From Coprinus comatus (taxonomy: Eukaryota; Basidiomycota; Agaricomycetes; Agaricales; Agaricaceae), in NCBI GenBank assembly GCA_034638255.1, contig JAWPGT010000053.1:1-64000 (forward strand): a stretch of 64,000 nt of DNA, in the 5' to 3' direction. The translations under genes and the position numbers were made by a program. This document shows, in pieces, positions 1-12,678 of this stretch; the first letter of the stretch is position 1, and every line of letters begins with the position of its first letter. A model generated the notes under the pieces. It saw only the letters and a program-made list of their open reading frames with translations. It was not told where the DNA came from and did not search any database.

Positions 1-1554
1 CACTGGCACAAAGCTTGTCTTGAAGAACTAAGTGTGCTTAAGAAGTGACAAGTTTACAAGTTAGTGACACTTCTGGAAGGAAGGAAAGCTGTAAAAATAG
101 ATGGGTCTTTAATGAAAAGAGTGACAGTTACAAACATGCTAGACTAGTTGCTAAAGGATTTTCTCAAGTTGAGGGCATTGACTTTGATGAACTATTTTCT
201 CCAGTAGTAAGATATGAGTCCACTCAAATCCTGCTCAGGTTAGCCACCCTTGAAGACTGGGATATCGAATCTGTCAATGTAAAGACAGCATATCTCTATG
301 GCAAACTGGATAAGAAAATCTATATGGATCAACCTGAAGGTTTCAAACTTAAGGGAAAGGAACATTTGGTCTGCAGGTTACAATGAGCATTGTATACCTT
401 AAACAAGCCAGCTTGGCCTGGTAGAAGGAGATGGCATCTTCCATGAACCAACTAGGATTCAAGTGATGTGAATCCGATGCTGGTATTTATATATATTGTT
501 GAAAAGAGATGGCAAATTTGTCATTGCTGTTGTGTATGTTGACAACATACTTTTTATGGGAAATGACTCTGCCCTGCTGAAAAAGCTAAAAGAAGAGTTC
601 ATGAAAAAGTGGGAATACCATGACCTTGGAGAAGTCAAAGAATTTCTCAGTATGTGCATCTGGAGAGATCAAGCTAATCAAAAGATCTTCCTAGATCAAT
701 GTGCTTATTTAGAGAAGATCCTGGAAAGGTTTAAAATCACTGGCTCTGACTATGATACCAAACTGGCATAAACCCTGCTGCTAGAAGGGTACTATCTAGT
801 TCCTAATGACAAGCTGATCAACTCCTCCATCCATTCTAGGTACCAACAGGTGATCCAATCACTATTGTACATTGCTATAGGCACATGTCTGGACATCTCA
901 TTTGCTGTGACTAAGCTAAGTCAACATGCTCACAACCCTACTGAAGAACATTTGCATAGAGCTCTCTATATTTGTAGATACCTTTTAGCAACTCAGGAAT
1001 ACTGAATGATGCTTGATGGTTCTGGTAATGAGGGCTTCATTGCTTATAGTGATTCTGATTGGTCTAGTGATCCTTCAAACCAAAGATCCCAAACTGGTTA
1101 TCTGTCAACTGTTGCATCCTGCCTGGTAGCCTGGGTCAGTAGATCACAAAAGACTATTGCATTGTCATCCACTGAGGCTGAATACATGGCTCTCTCTGAT
1201 TGTAGCCATCAGTCAGTATGGATCAGAAGTCTAATGATGGAACTTGGTTTACACAACAATGAACCAATGGAAATATGTGGAGACAATATGGGCTCTCTCT
1301 TCATCATGCAAAATCCTGCTGTCAAGAAGAGATCAAAACACATTGATATAATCTTCCATTTCATTCATCAAGTAATTGATGAAAAGAAAGTTCAACTTTA
1401 TTTCATTCCAGGCACTGAAAACCCTGCTGATCTTTTAACAAAGAATCTTGGATGTGTGAAGTTTGAATACTTCTATGATAACTATTATGGGTTAGAGTTT
1501 TCTAATCCCATATATAGCACTGCCAAGCACTCAAAGAATATGTCCTCAACATAG
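1..1554 (+). pseudogene. Ty1/copia pol remnant (RT and RNase H), broken
   Basis: This is the 3' half of a copia polyprotein that enters from the left edge. The reverse transcriptase start is readable at 45-386 (RLVAKGFSQ, then VNVKTAYLYG). The central RT block at 496-771 contains YVDN where the catalytic YVDD is expected, so the active site is altered. The RT end is readable at about 840-1000 with stops. The RNase H domain is open at 1006-1554 (YSDSDW, LSSTEAEYMAL, ADLLTKNLG). Several stops and frame changes separate the blocks, so it cannot make an intact protein. Gag, protease and integrase lie outside the window. The LTR at 1591-1806 follows directly and belongs to it. Confidence 0.9.
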
Positions 1555-1590
1555 GGTGCTATTTAGCTGCCATGTTTGAATTCAGGGGAG

Positions 1591-1806
1591 TGTTGAACTA
1601 TTATTAGTTCTACAATAACATTCTCTAATGGCATCACACTTGATGAACATGTGACCTAATATGTTCTCGCATGGACCAACGTATTATAGTATATAAACAT
1701 TTGTATTCCTGCATTATATACTTCAGTTCCTCTTACTGCAACAACCACCCTCAGTAAGTTCTAAGTCATACCTACCCATGCAACATACTACACATATGTT
1801 TTAACA
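1591..1806 (+). repeat. 3' LTR of the copia relic
   Basis: It starts TGTTGAAC after the purine-rich tract TTCAGGGGAG and ends TTTTAACA. A second, diverged copy lies inverted at 46172-46393, and the alignment of the two fixes both ends. It contains a TATA-like stretch (near 1690) and lies just downstream of the RNase H frame. No target duplication can be tested because the 5' end is outside the window. Confidence 0.75.
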
Positions 1807-2501
1807 CCACCATGTTTTCTGTGAGTCTGCTTCTTCTTCTTATCCTCACCAGCTCCACCCTGTTGGGTCTGACTGGAACTAGAACCACTGCCAGATTGTT
1901 GAGGTTGCAGTTGCTGCCCTTGTGGGTGCTGCTGCTGTCCTTGGTTCTGGTTGTGTTGTCTGGGGCCTTTGAAGCCCTTGACACCCTGAGAATGAAGAGT
2001 GTTGGCTGAACCATAAGAGTCCAACCAGGTGGATTGAATAGCTTCAGCAACTACTTGAACTGTTAATCAAGAGAAGTCTGCACTTCCATAACGAATGAGC
2101 AAAGAAGCTCATGTTGCATTCCATTGATTGGGAATGCATGTTAACAGCATCAGAGTGCAAAGCAGCTCAGGAACATGGATGGGAGGGGTTGCATTCTGGA
2201 GATGTGTGAATAGGGTTGTGAAACCTGCAATCTTGACAAATGGATCTGCAGTTCTGGATAACCAGAAACCATTGGCTTTTGCCCAGATCTCAAATGCAGT
2301 ACCTGCATTTAAAGTGCCATAAGCAGTGTGTAAATGCCTCCATAATACATGAGAAGCCATTTGTCCATGATTCAGAAGGTCATCAGAGATCTTACTATTA
2401 ATCAGGCCTAAAGCAAAAGCTTCAGCTGTATCCCATTTTAACTGTTCCTCCATAGTAATTACTTGGGAGGTAGTAGCTGCAACTGCAGCAGTAGTCTGCA
2501 T
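1807..2501 (-). pseudogene. copia gag remnant, opposite strand
   Basis: The open frame 2109-2501 reads like a UBN2/Retrotran_gag_2 capsid segment (AEAFALGLINSKISDDLL). The frames 1788-2050 continue with a Gln/Gly/Ser-rich, then Lys-rich tail (GEDKKKKQTHRKHGG). The same order, with similar sequence, occurs in the gag at 44340-45893 on the same strand, so these are two copies of one family. No pol follows. It abuts the LTR of the plus-strand copia, so two elements meet head to head here. Stops split it. Confidence 0.7.
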
Positions 2502-5500
2502 GGTAGTTTTGGGATTTACCTGATCTTGGATGTACTCTAGATAGTCCCCAAGGTTAGTACTTATTCTCAGTAAAAAAAAAAAAAAAAAGGATGAGTGTTT
2601 ATGAGTGTTTATGAGTCCAAAAAGGAAATATGACCATTCATAAGAAAACTTGAGTCTGAGTTCTGAGTAAACTTGATATTATGTCAGTTTTCATGACTCT
2701 AGTGTCAGACTCAGAAAACCTCAGATTTTGCCCTGATCTCATTGAGGGGAATTAGTGTGGGAACATTTACATAAATTTTGATGGTATAGATATGGTTACA
2801 TACTGTATGTGAATGAACAAGATGGTATATATATACAAATATATTACATTACATTTGAAAGAGATCTAGCACTAGTTAATAAATATGTTTGGTTTGAGTA
2901 TTGTATACCTTATAATCTATTTGGCTTTCTTTGTTGAAATGTACACATCTGAATGTTTACCAGAACTTTGGTTTATTATTCTTTGTTCTACCTACTTCCT
3001 CCCTCTAGAACATGCACATGGTGTAATGAGGTGGCAGGCCAGTCATCATGATTAATTGATTCATGAAACAACCAGTCCACTGAAAAGAACAAATTATGAT
3101 AAGAAGTAAGAATATTGTGCAACCATTGACAAGCCAAAATGTGGTGATAAAGGCAGCAATATAAATGTGTTACTTAGCCAAAGTTCTTCTGACACCTTCT
3201 CTGACATAGACCAATAATGTGTCCTAGTCAAGGGACTAACAGTGGCAGTGGAAGTTCAACCATTCAATGGGCCAGATGTGGACCTTTATTGGGGATCCAA
3301 ATACATTCCAGGTATGGGGTGTTAGGCAGATTCCAATCAAAGGCTATAAACTGGAAAATGTCAAAGTCAATAACCCCTTTACTAACCAGAATTAGCAATT
3401 TCAAACTCATGACTCACCTATGTAAGGTCTTTCCTCTTGTTAGGGTGTTTGTGATTGATGCAGATTTGCTGACACTGGAGAATGCACTGCTGGTGCTTCT
3501 TCTCATTAGCCATGGTATAACTCCAAAGTCACACTGAGCTTTACATTTATGATATATCTTGCATGACTTTGTAGTGTAGAGGTATTATTGTAGTTAAGAT
3601 AGTTATTAGTCATTAGATACTAAGTTTGATTCCAGCTTGTTATGAACCCAACCTAATTGGAAGATTCTGACTCTGATGATGAACTGAATCAAACTATTTT
3701 GATTCTCTTACCAAGCTGGTCACATGCCGAGTCTGATGACTCAGACTCTGAGCTGGAGTACCACTCTGCAGAAGATGACCCTACCACTCTCTAGAAGAAC
3801 TATTTATGGTTCTGCACAGTATGTATAGCCTCAAGAACTTACTACAAACTATATATACACACACACAGCCATATACCTGTGTACATTGAAATAGCCACTA
3901 ATATGCAGCAACTTAGGCATGTAGTAGAATGGACTAATAGTTTCTTTATATTTCTTTATGTCTCTCAGAACCCAAGTAGATAGTTCTCTTGTCATGTATA
4001 TTGTTCTCTACTTGTCTGGACACTCATAGCCACTGTAGTTGACTAGTAATTACTCATGGACTACCAGTACATAGATATCTCTAGAACTTAGTCTAGATAG
4101 GTATAAATATACATGTACTAGTAGGGTTAAAAGCCAGGCTTTTAACTGGTTAATTCTAACTCTTTATTATCCCAAACAGGTCCTAGCCACTGGGCACTAG
4201 GATACTAATTGGAAGAATAGTAGTGAAGATTGCCAGCTTGTTCCTACACAGTGCTCATGTTTCACCCACAGGCATCTAACAGTTCAAGGTCTTAACACAG
4301 CTAATAACAACACCTTTAATTACTTTAAATTGATAATTTAAGTTATAGTATATAATATATAATATATAATAAATGTGATAATAAGTATGATTTGTCAGAT
4401 TCTCTCAAGGTGTATTTAGTACTAAATAGTCAGATTTTCTCATATTCTATCACACACTGTCATGTAATTTTGATTCCCAACTTTACTCAGAAATTCTTAT
4501 ATTTTGTTGAGGTGTATTAAGCTGGGAATTCATCATATTAGTGTCATATTATCTGATGTTTTCTGATATATTGTTTGTCAGAATGGTAGAGAGTGATAAA
4601 GAGAATGTGAGGAGCAATAAGAGAGAGTAAAGCTCAGATACAGACACAGACACAGAAAGAAGGGAATTGATTTGATAGATTAGCTAAAATATGAGAGACT
4701 TACATATACATATATCTACCAGAGCAAAGAACAACCAAAAGAGGAGAACAATAAAGACCTTTGCCAGCACACAAAGGGAATATGTAAGTAACATAATAAG
4801 GGAAAAGAACATTATGAAAGAGTCCAGAACATCAGGATAAGATAAGTGGAGTGATTAGGAAAGATGGATAAGATAAGGAGATATCTGGGAAAAACCTAAC
4901 ATTGTTACATACCCATGCCTATCCATATGGATAGAAAATGACTTCTTATAACTTTTGACTTTCCTGTGGGAAAGTCAGGTAAAGTTATGAGAAGTCACAA
5001 AATAAGGATGAAAAGTGTTTGCAGTGTTTATGTTCTACATCAGCAAATCTACAATTTACTTTTGCACTTTTTTGCACTCTTCTGGCTTTGGCAAGTGGAA
5101 AGCCAACAAGGCAAAAAGTACATATGGTATTTGTTGTGTTTACATTTGCCTCTATTTATTAGTAACATATATTATTAAAAGATGTTACTATTGTATTACT
5201 ACATACTTGTTATCTGGTTAGCTAGTGAGGGTCCAGAACATATCACCATCAAACCCAAGGTTTCATGATTCATCTCAATTCCTAACTCTCTTCACAGTTA
5301 CCCTCCACAATCCTTGCCTCTCATGTTTATTCTTACATGGAGTTCTACCTCTCTTCAAGCTGGCAGTGCCTTTCTCAGGACATGATCATTGGGGTTAGAA
5401 CTTGTGGGAAGGTGCTTAGGACATGAATGGATTCTGGAAGGGAGGAAACATATGTCTAAATCCTACTGAAATCAGTCCTATATTGGGAGCATATGATATG

Positions 5501-6504
5501 CTTCCAAATGGTAGTCAAATAGTGTGATGTATTGCTATGTAACTCAGCACCAGATTTATATCACAATTCACATTGTTGGATTATTATTTTTGTATGATTT
5601 AATCTGAATTATACATGTATTCTTAGTTGCTCTTTTTTTACTTTTTTGTTACTTTTCCACTACTTTGCTACTTGCTACTACTTTTTTTTGACAGAAATCA
5701 AGTACAGTCATGGATTAGTCACTGTAACATGATCACTCAACATGACACTGGAAACATAATTCTACTCCTCCTGTGTGAAATCTTATCCAAGTAATGTAAA
5801 ATTGTAGAATAATATTTAGATATCCAATATACATCTTACTATTACACTGGATTATTGATTTTAGGCATAATAGAGTAATAAATTTGTGAAAAATGTGTAA
5901 AAATTTATCAAAATCTATCAAAATTGATGGCTGTCAAAAATAGATTGGACAACTGAGAAGCAATGAATAACACAACAACCCTAAAATTGGGCTTAATCAT
6001 CAGCCAAGCATGTCATTACTACCCCTGAATAAATATTAGAATACTGTAGACAAGATTATATTTAGTAAATTAATTTTTGTTGGCCAGGTGGGTAGCCTTA
6101 GTACAGCTTACTACAGTACTATTAGTAGTGAATGAATTGGATTATTATAAATGATCAGTTGATCAATGATGTGTTATCATGTCACAGCAAATGATCTAGG
6201 TATGATTTTGGCCTCTTGAAGAACTTGTTCAATTTTTCTTTCTGTAGTCTTATAAAGGTTCAAAAAATTATACATTCTTACACTTGAAGTATTTGGCTAC
6301 AGATTGATGTCATTTTTTTTTTACATGCTGCTGTTTTATTTCACCAAAAATGAATGAATCCATTTTTGTTGTCATGATGACTGATCCATCACTGTATAGC
6401 TTTTTAGAAATTGTACCCTTACTTTTCATCACTTGTCACATATTTGCTTTTTTGCCCTTTTTTTTGGCTTTTAAAAGTGTTAAAAAGTAAATCTTAGGTT
6501 TACT
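2502..6504. other. AT-rich, CpG-poor stretch without a recognisable gene
   Basis: No frame here resembles a known protein apart from the acidic fragment at 3657-3794. It contains an A-run at about 2574-2588 and a TA-rich microsatellite near 4348-4375. CG dinucleotides are very rare, as in the decayed elements on both sides, so it is probably old repeat sequence too degraded to name. Confidence 0.5.
3657..3794 (+). pseudogene. acidic Ser/Asp-rich coding remnant
   Basis: This is a 46-codon open stretch ending in TAG and rich in Asp, Ser and Glu (EDSDSDDELNQ, then ESDDSDSELE). Such acidic tails occur at the ends of several transposases, but nothing upstream in frame is recognisable, so no family is assigned. 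There is no start codon. It could be chance. Confidence 0.25.
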
Positions 6505-6591
6505 GATGTATCTCAATTATTTCTTACCAGTTTTCTTCCATTCCTTCATCATTGTGCTCTACTTGTTGACCTCTATGATCCTGTGCTTACA
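6505..6591 (+). repeat. 3' fragment of a copia-type LTR
   Basis: It is clearly similar to the last ~85 bp of the solo LTR at 22900-23247, ending CTGTGCTTACA. The 5' part of the LTR is missing or unrecognisable. Confidence 0.6.
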
Positions 6592-6715
6592 GGTTTGACT
6601 CAAAAACTACAAGTCAGTTGAGTCAGACTGTAAAAAACTAGATGGAACCACTCAACCAACTTCCTGGTTCAAGTCATTTCTGAATTTGGTAGTAGGATTT
6701 GTCAGCAATGGGATG

Positions 6716-7714
6716 TCAGCAAAAAGGGTGATTTAATACATGTAGAATGCATGTAGTTACCTTGTTTGCCATGTGTCACAAGGTTTACCATTATTACCTT
6801 TCGGGTATTGCTGCATATTTTCAAATATCTCTGTTCAGGTTAGCATACATGTATCACTTGAAATGTTTACCTTGTAAATCATATATTCCAATACATGCAG
6901 AATATATAGATTTTAAGATTATCAATGATTCTGACAAAAGAAATTGCTATTGTCTTAATTCACTTTATCATCTTGCTTTTTCTTATGCTGGTTTTTTCTT
7001 TCTATTCATCATATTTACTCAGGCATATACATATACATGTACATAATTTATTTACAACAACCTGGAATTGAACCCTATACTTCTCATCTACTTACATCAA
7101 TTGATAATTAAAGATACCACTACACTACAAAGACATTGTACTCAGCATCACTTAATGTTTGAACTTGTCAACAATTTGCTTTTCTTATCCATGGCGATGA
7201 GAGCACTTCAAACAATATACCATCATCTAATCTGTTGGAATGGAATTGACATTACATTAGACTGTTGCTTAAAAATGTAAATACCATGTACTCAGTACAG
7301 GTACTAAAATCATTCAATAAAACATCTGGCCTTGTTACCATACCTACATGATATATGCAGCTTACTTTTATGCTATTGAGCATATATGCATCACCAAATG
7401 TGTATGGACGGGTATTAGGTCCACCAGAATACTATACTACATAGAAGACAATTAAAATTCTGGTGATAAACATATATTTCTCTTACTTTCCTTGTATATA
7501 CCATACCATGCATGGTCATAAAATAAATGTATACTACATGTATACATCTGCTATACAGTTACACTGCAGGTACGAGAGTCACTTATCAGGTACGTACCAT
7601 GTCAATGAAAATATGTCTTACACTCGTCATTTCATCATCAAGTATGACATCACCCAAACACTATTAATATACATTTCTTACATGTACATATATGTAATTG
7701 CCCTTTTTACTGAC
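6716..7714 (+). mobile_element. 999-bp repeat, copy 1 (non-autonomous DNA transposon candidate)
   Basis: The whole segment recurs inverted at 48280-49278 with exactly the same length and near identity. Homology stops abruptly at both ends. The ends are imperfect inverted repeats: TCAGCAAAAAGGG at the left and, on the other strand from the right, GTCAGTAAAAAGGG. Read as starting at CAG, the flanks TGGGATGT and ACAGATGT match at 5 of 8 positions, which would fit a decayed 8-bp hAT target duplication. The flanks of copy 2 do not match well. The open frames inside (99, 70 and 97 codons) have no recognisable domain. Confidence 0.7.
7064..7127 (-). promoter_or_regulatory. tRNA-like A box and B box inside repeat copy 1
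   Basis: On the minus strand TAGTGTAGTGG (A-box-like) is followed after 42 nt by GGTTCAATTCC, which is the B-box consensus with one change expected from CpG decay. The predicted acceptor and T stems pair poorly, so this is not a functional tRNA. A vestigial pol III promoter is possible. Confidence 0.4.
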
Positions 7715-10439
7715 AGATGTAGATTCTCACTACTGTGTATGATAAATCATTCATAATCTATCATCTTCTCCAATCTCTAAACAATCTGAGACCAATTTGG
7801 AGTCCACAGATCAGCAATATTGTTATCTGAGATACTCTGGTAAATATATTTCTACAAGTATTGCCTATGATTTGCTGAATACACCTTTTCCATTATCAAA
7901 TCATATCACATCAATAACATCTACACATTGTACACCTTTTGCAGTGACTAATAATGCACCATATCTATTCAATAGAAGTAAAATTCTGAAGATTAGAATA
8001 TATATAGTCACAGACTAAAAAGTTATCTTGGCAGGTAACTCAGATCAATGAAAGGAAGCAAAATATGCACTTCCAAAAATGTTCCTATGGTTTTTTTTGG
8101 GACTGCCAAATTTTTAGGCCCTTTACCCACCATAAGTCTTTGATAATGTTAATAATGTAAACCTTATTTCTAATTAAGAAGTACCTCTATATGTAATGTG
8201 GCTTGCTAAGATATGCTCCTATGTGATTTTTTGCTTCCAAATAGCCCAGGTGGCTGCCTTTTTAGTGAATCTAATATGATAAGCATCCATGAATGATGAT
8301 GAATCTCCATGAGTGGCTGTTGGTTGATAAACACAGTATCCCCTTCCTCCTCACTGCTCACCACTCAGTGCCTGATCTCAAGTCCAGGCTCTTTGTTGAA
8401 GCTTGATAGTGTTTGTCTTTCTCTCAGACTTCTCTTCTGAATCTACTCCTGAGTCACTGTTGTTATAGTTTTTGATTGTTGGAACTTGGAAGGGATGGTA
8501 TGAGATCCTCAATCTGAATAGTGGACACTTTGCCTCAGCCAATGCTTTGTTTATAGTTTGACTGGTTCTATGAAGTCCACTGATGTTTTGTTTGGGCTTT
8601 TTTGCTGGTCATGTTTTCATCACTACAAGAACTATTAATAAAAAATGTATACTATTTTATTTTATGATTTATGGAAGAACCACTTGTTAAAATTATTCCA
8701 TTATTGTGGCACAGACCCTCATTAACAAAAGGAGACAATTGCACATAGTTTCCTAATTTTTGATGTCATTTTGGCTGTTTTGGCAAAAAAATTAGCTCCT
8801 TATAAATTCCATTTTTAGAGACAATGGCTTGATGAAATTTTGTAAGACTTGGTGCTTTGGAAAGCTCTCATCAAGAGCTATTGATTGACACTATTTTCAC
8901 ACAGTTTTAAAGTGACTAAACTTTTTAAGTGGACTTCACTTGTCAGCGACTGTAGTATTTCATGACCTGCATGTACCATGGGAAAAACCCACAACAAAAC
9001 CTAGACCTGCAGTTGTGGGTTTGGTTCAGACAGTGGGTCCTGGTCCAGATCACCAAAATTTGACCCAGGGTTGACCTAGAAACAATCCCTAGTCAAAACT
9101 CATGTTTGAGCACCACATTTATTTTACTAGCCATCTATTGGTACTGATTGTGGGATATACATCCTGATATTAGGACCCAGGCATAGTAAGCATTATAATA
9201 ATCTACTGACAAGTAAATTCAATCCTATGTATGATCTAAAATATGTTTTCAGTAATTATATTGGGATATTCTATTATCTACACTCTTTTAGGCTCTTATA
9301 CTCACCAGGTATTTTTGATAGTAAAGATAATATATGATGATTAATACCACTATAACACTTAGGTGACTTATAGAAAAGAAAAGAAGTGGTATAAAAGTGT
9401 ATTGTTTCTTCTATCTTAGTACTCTCTACTTGTTCTCACCTATTGAGACATTTTTGTTGATTGTTGTTTTTTTTTTTTGCTTATTTCTCAAGCTACATAC
9501 TTGTAAATAGATTATGGCTTAAAAAATGTCCAATATACAAATGGAGTGTTTGAGATTGTTTTTGAAGTAAACTATAGGTTTAATGAATGTTCTATTAAAT
9601 TACTTTAATATTTTAAACTAAAATGTATTATTAGCAATGCCATGTCAATATGGGAATCCCCCAAAAAATAGAGCAATTGCTAAATACTAAGATTTATACA
9701 GACTATCAACCACTCCATCCAAGGCTTCTACTAGTATAACTATAGAGCTACTCCCTGCTTTAACCTCTATTACACCTATCCTTGATGCTGGGAATCTTAA
9801 TCCATTTATTGTTATATCTTGACATGACTCAGTTACATAGAAATTAGAACTAGAATGATTTATTTTTCAAAACATTTATGCATAAAGAAATACACAGAGA
9901 ATTGACACATAATACTTTTTGGGGGAATTGAACTAAGTCCAGGTGGTAAGACAAAAAAGGGAGCTAAGTCAGGTCACCCCCTTGACACCTTACCTAGTGT
10001 TGACTCTCTCTTATCTTTAAAAATTTGTCTTTTGTGGTGGGATGAGTGGGATTTTGAAATCTTTGGAATGAATAAAGTGAGTGAGTCAAGAGTTTGGATG
10101 TTTGTGGCTTGATAGATGTTGAAGAAGGATGGTATTGGATAGATTATGTATTCTGGAAGAGGATGGATGACTTTGGAGGATGACTGTTCAGGGTGGAGAT
10201 GAGAGTATTTCATCTGAGCAAGCCGTGAAATCAACCTCCCTCCACTGGTGGACCCTTAATGAACCCTATGGTCATCCATGTTTGGAAGCCATCATGCAGG
10301 GTAAATGTTATGCTGATGGGATCATAGGTCAATATACTTGTCATGCACCTGTTATCACATCAGTATTGCATCCTGATCACAGTACCAAAATGCAAAGTGT
10401 GTTACAGTTTCATATTTATCACAACTAATCATTAGAACT
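7715..10439. other. AT-rich stretch without a recognisable gene
   Basis: Frames up to 86 codons occur at 7797-8018, 9974-10234 and 10180-10428, but none shows a family motif or splice context. Base composition matches the decayed repeats. Nothing further could be supported. Confidence 0.5.
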
Positions 10440-10780
10440 AATGATGGATGATAGTGTACTTTCTCTTACTCATTTCACATAGCCTTGGACTAGTGTTTCA
10501 TATAGCCTCGGACTAGTAGTTTCTATGTGCTTCCACTTGTTGTTTCACTTATTGTCTCAGCAGTAGATAGTTTCACCTCTCCTGTCTCACATATATCATG
10601 CACAGCCTACAACCTGTACTCATAGTTGTATAAATACATGGACAGTGACAGAGATTAAGCTTCAGCTTAATACTCTCTCTATTCAGTTCTCTCTTTATCT
10701 CGCTCATCGTCCTCTGCTTGATAACCCTAGAACTTGGAGTCAGCTCTAACTCTTATACAAATGGCTTATTAGTAAGGAAC
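10440..10780 (+). repeat. degenerate chromovirus-type LTR (ends approximate)
   Basis: TATAAATAC at about 10630 is followed 35 nt later by AGCTTAATACTC, part of a small hairpin (GATTAAGC, short loop, GCTTAAT). The young gypsy at 12045-20309 has the same layout in its LTR. Gypsy internal fragments follow on the same strand. The outer ends could not be fixed. Confidence 0.45.
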
Positions 10781-11892
10781 ACCTGTGATCTACAGTCTGA
10801 GTGCTGTGGAGGTCGTCCCCTGAAAGTAGTCTCAGTAAGAGTAGATGTTCTCTTCCTATGAGCACCTTGAAGAGGTCCATCATAGCATCGTCTATACCAA
10901 AACAGAGGTATAGGCAAGATTATAACAAAGTGTACTGTGCATACTGTAGACTATTCAACCACAAAACACTCTGATCTAATAGACAAAAAATCAACAACAA
11001 AAGTCTACAGTCAGCTAATCAAGCTTGTACCATCAGATTTGCTTCCAGACTACTGGGAATAGTCAACAGAATATATTGGGTATACTAATGTCAAAATAAG
11101 CTCATCAAAAACAATGAAAAACCAGTCTTCAATTGGTATTCCTTCATATTTAATACATCCACTTAAACCATCAATTATCTCTCATCATAAAGCACAACCA
11201 CATGAATGACTTCATTGGGCCATTTCAAGAAGTGCTCTTACTGAACAAATATCAATCTTGTGGAATAAACTTATTGGAATGGCTGATAATACACCTCCAA
11301 TGATACATGTCTTACCCAAACTCAAACAATCCAAAGATCTCCCTTATCAATACCATGCAAGGACATCATATGTTATCAAAAATCATCTCTATCAACCACC
11401 ACTTAGCAGCACCTTAGGCTCAAAATAGAAAAGGGAACAGACATTTACACAGTCTGATAATACATTAAAAGAAAAGAAAAGAAAATCAATTGAACTATGT
11501 ATATAGTGCTTGTAGAATGCAAGTAAAATATTGTGAATGTTCAAATTTCATGTACTATAAGCTATGTTAAAGGAGAAGACAATACAGCAGCAGATGCATT
11601 GTCTTACATAAATTTTAAAGAATGTGCTTATGAAGCAGAGGCCATATGCTTATCACCATATGACTGTTTAGATGAACTGGAAATACAGGTCTGCTCAGTT
11701 ATAGAAGTAGCACAACAAGCTCCATTACAATGGACACACACACTAACACATGACAGAGATATTGGAGATGTCAACAATATATTAACAATTAATACAGATA
11801 ATGAGCTAAGAACCTCCATCATCAAGGGTTACAAAGTCAATGAATTCTGCCAAATGAAAGAGATGCATATAGTCACCTGTGCACTTCTTTAA
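10781..11892 (+). pseudogene. Ty3/gypsy remnant, gag zinc-knuckle scrap to RNase H/integrase linker
   Basis: Near 10940 a frame reads YCAYCRLFNH, a partial CCHC knuckle that runs into a stop. At 11533-11892 a 119-codon frame begins with ISYVKGEDNTAADALS, the conserved end of the gypsy RNase H domain, and continues into the linker before integrase. The protease and RT are deleted. With the LTR-like segment before it this is an internally deleted plus-strand element, truncated near the left LTR of the young gypsy. Confidence 0.6.
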
Positions 11893-12044
11893 GTGCATAT
11901 ATATATACAACACATAACACATAACATCACATGCATCTCTATTCCCCACACACAATGGACACATTACACCTGCAGTGGTATACATAGACTAACATACTTA
12001 CTTGACTAGCATGGTCAAGCACTTGTACATCCAATGACCATAAT

Positions 12045-12678
12045 TGTTATGACCACGAACCGTTAAGCTGAACACTCCTGGAACTTAAACGCTAGAGTGC
12101 AGTCGTGTAGGAACGTGCGATCAATAAACACTCTGCTGCAATCTCAAGGCCTTTCAACCTAGTGACCGAGAGGTATGGAGACAGAGATGTATAAGGGCTA
12201 CAACAGAAGAGATTAAAGCTTGAGGCTTTAATCGTCTACTACATCGAGTATTTATACTATTCTAGGGATGTACCTAATAATAGCTACTAACTAATTATAA
12301 CCTAATACTCGTCATCGCTTTATAATCTACTCCATACACAATGCTAGAACTGTCAACAGGAGTAGGTGAGACATCGGGGTCGGGGACTATTTACTCCATA
12401 TACAATGAAAGATTAGTCAACAGGAGTAAAATGACGAAACAGATAACTAATACTGGAGCTGGGGAAATGTATACTTCTAAGCATAAGTGGAGTCTCATAC
12501 TTAGTTCGACGTTAGGTCATAACGATGTCATAGTGATGTCACTGTGATGTCACGGGGAATGGTATGTCAAGCGGAGTCGTCCATGGTGTCATCATTGGGA
12601 ATGAGTTCGGGGAAGATGGCGAACAAGTCTTCCTCGGTGGTGGTGGTACGGGCCGGTGGTTTGGGTGGACTCGTAACA
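12045..12678 (-). repeat. 3' LTR of the chromovirus
   Basis: On the plus strand it begins TGTTATGACC and ends CTCGTAACA. It is nearly identical to 19675-20309. The U3 part (right end) encodes the last 37 or so codons of the third ORF. Confidence 0.93.

Noticed and set aside
7064..7127. A functional tRNA gene
   Set aside because: A and B boxes are present but acceptor and T stems pair poorly, so only a vestigial tRNA-like promoter is reported.
6747..7756. Protein genes in the 999-bp repeat
   Set aside because: The conserved frames simply reflect identity of the two copies; they lack domains and are AT-rich with many Tyr, Ile and His codons.
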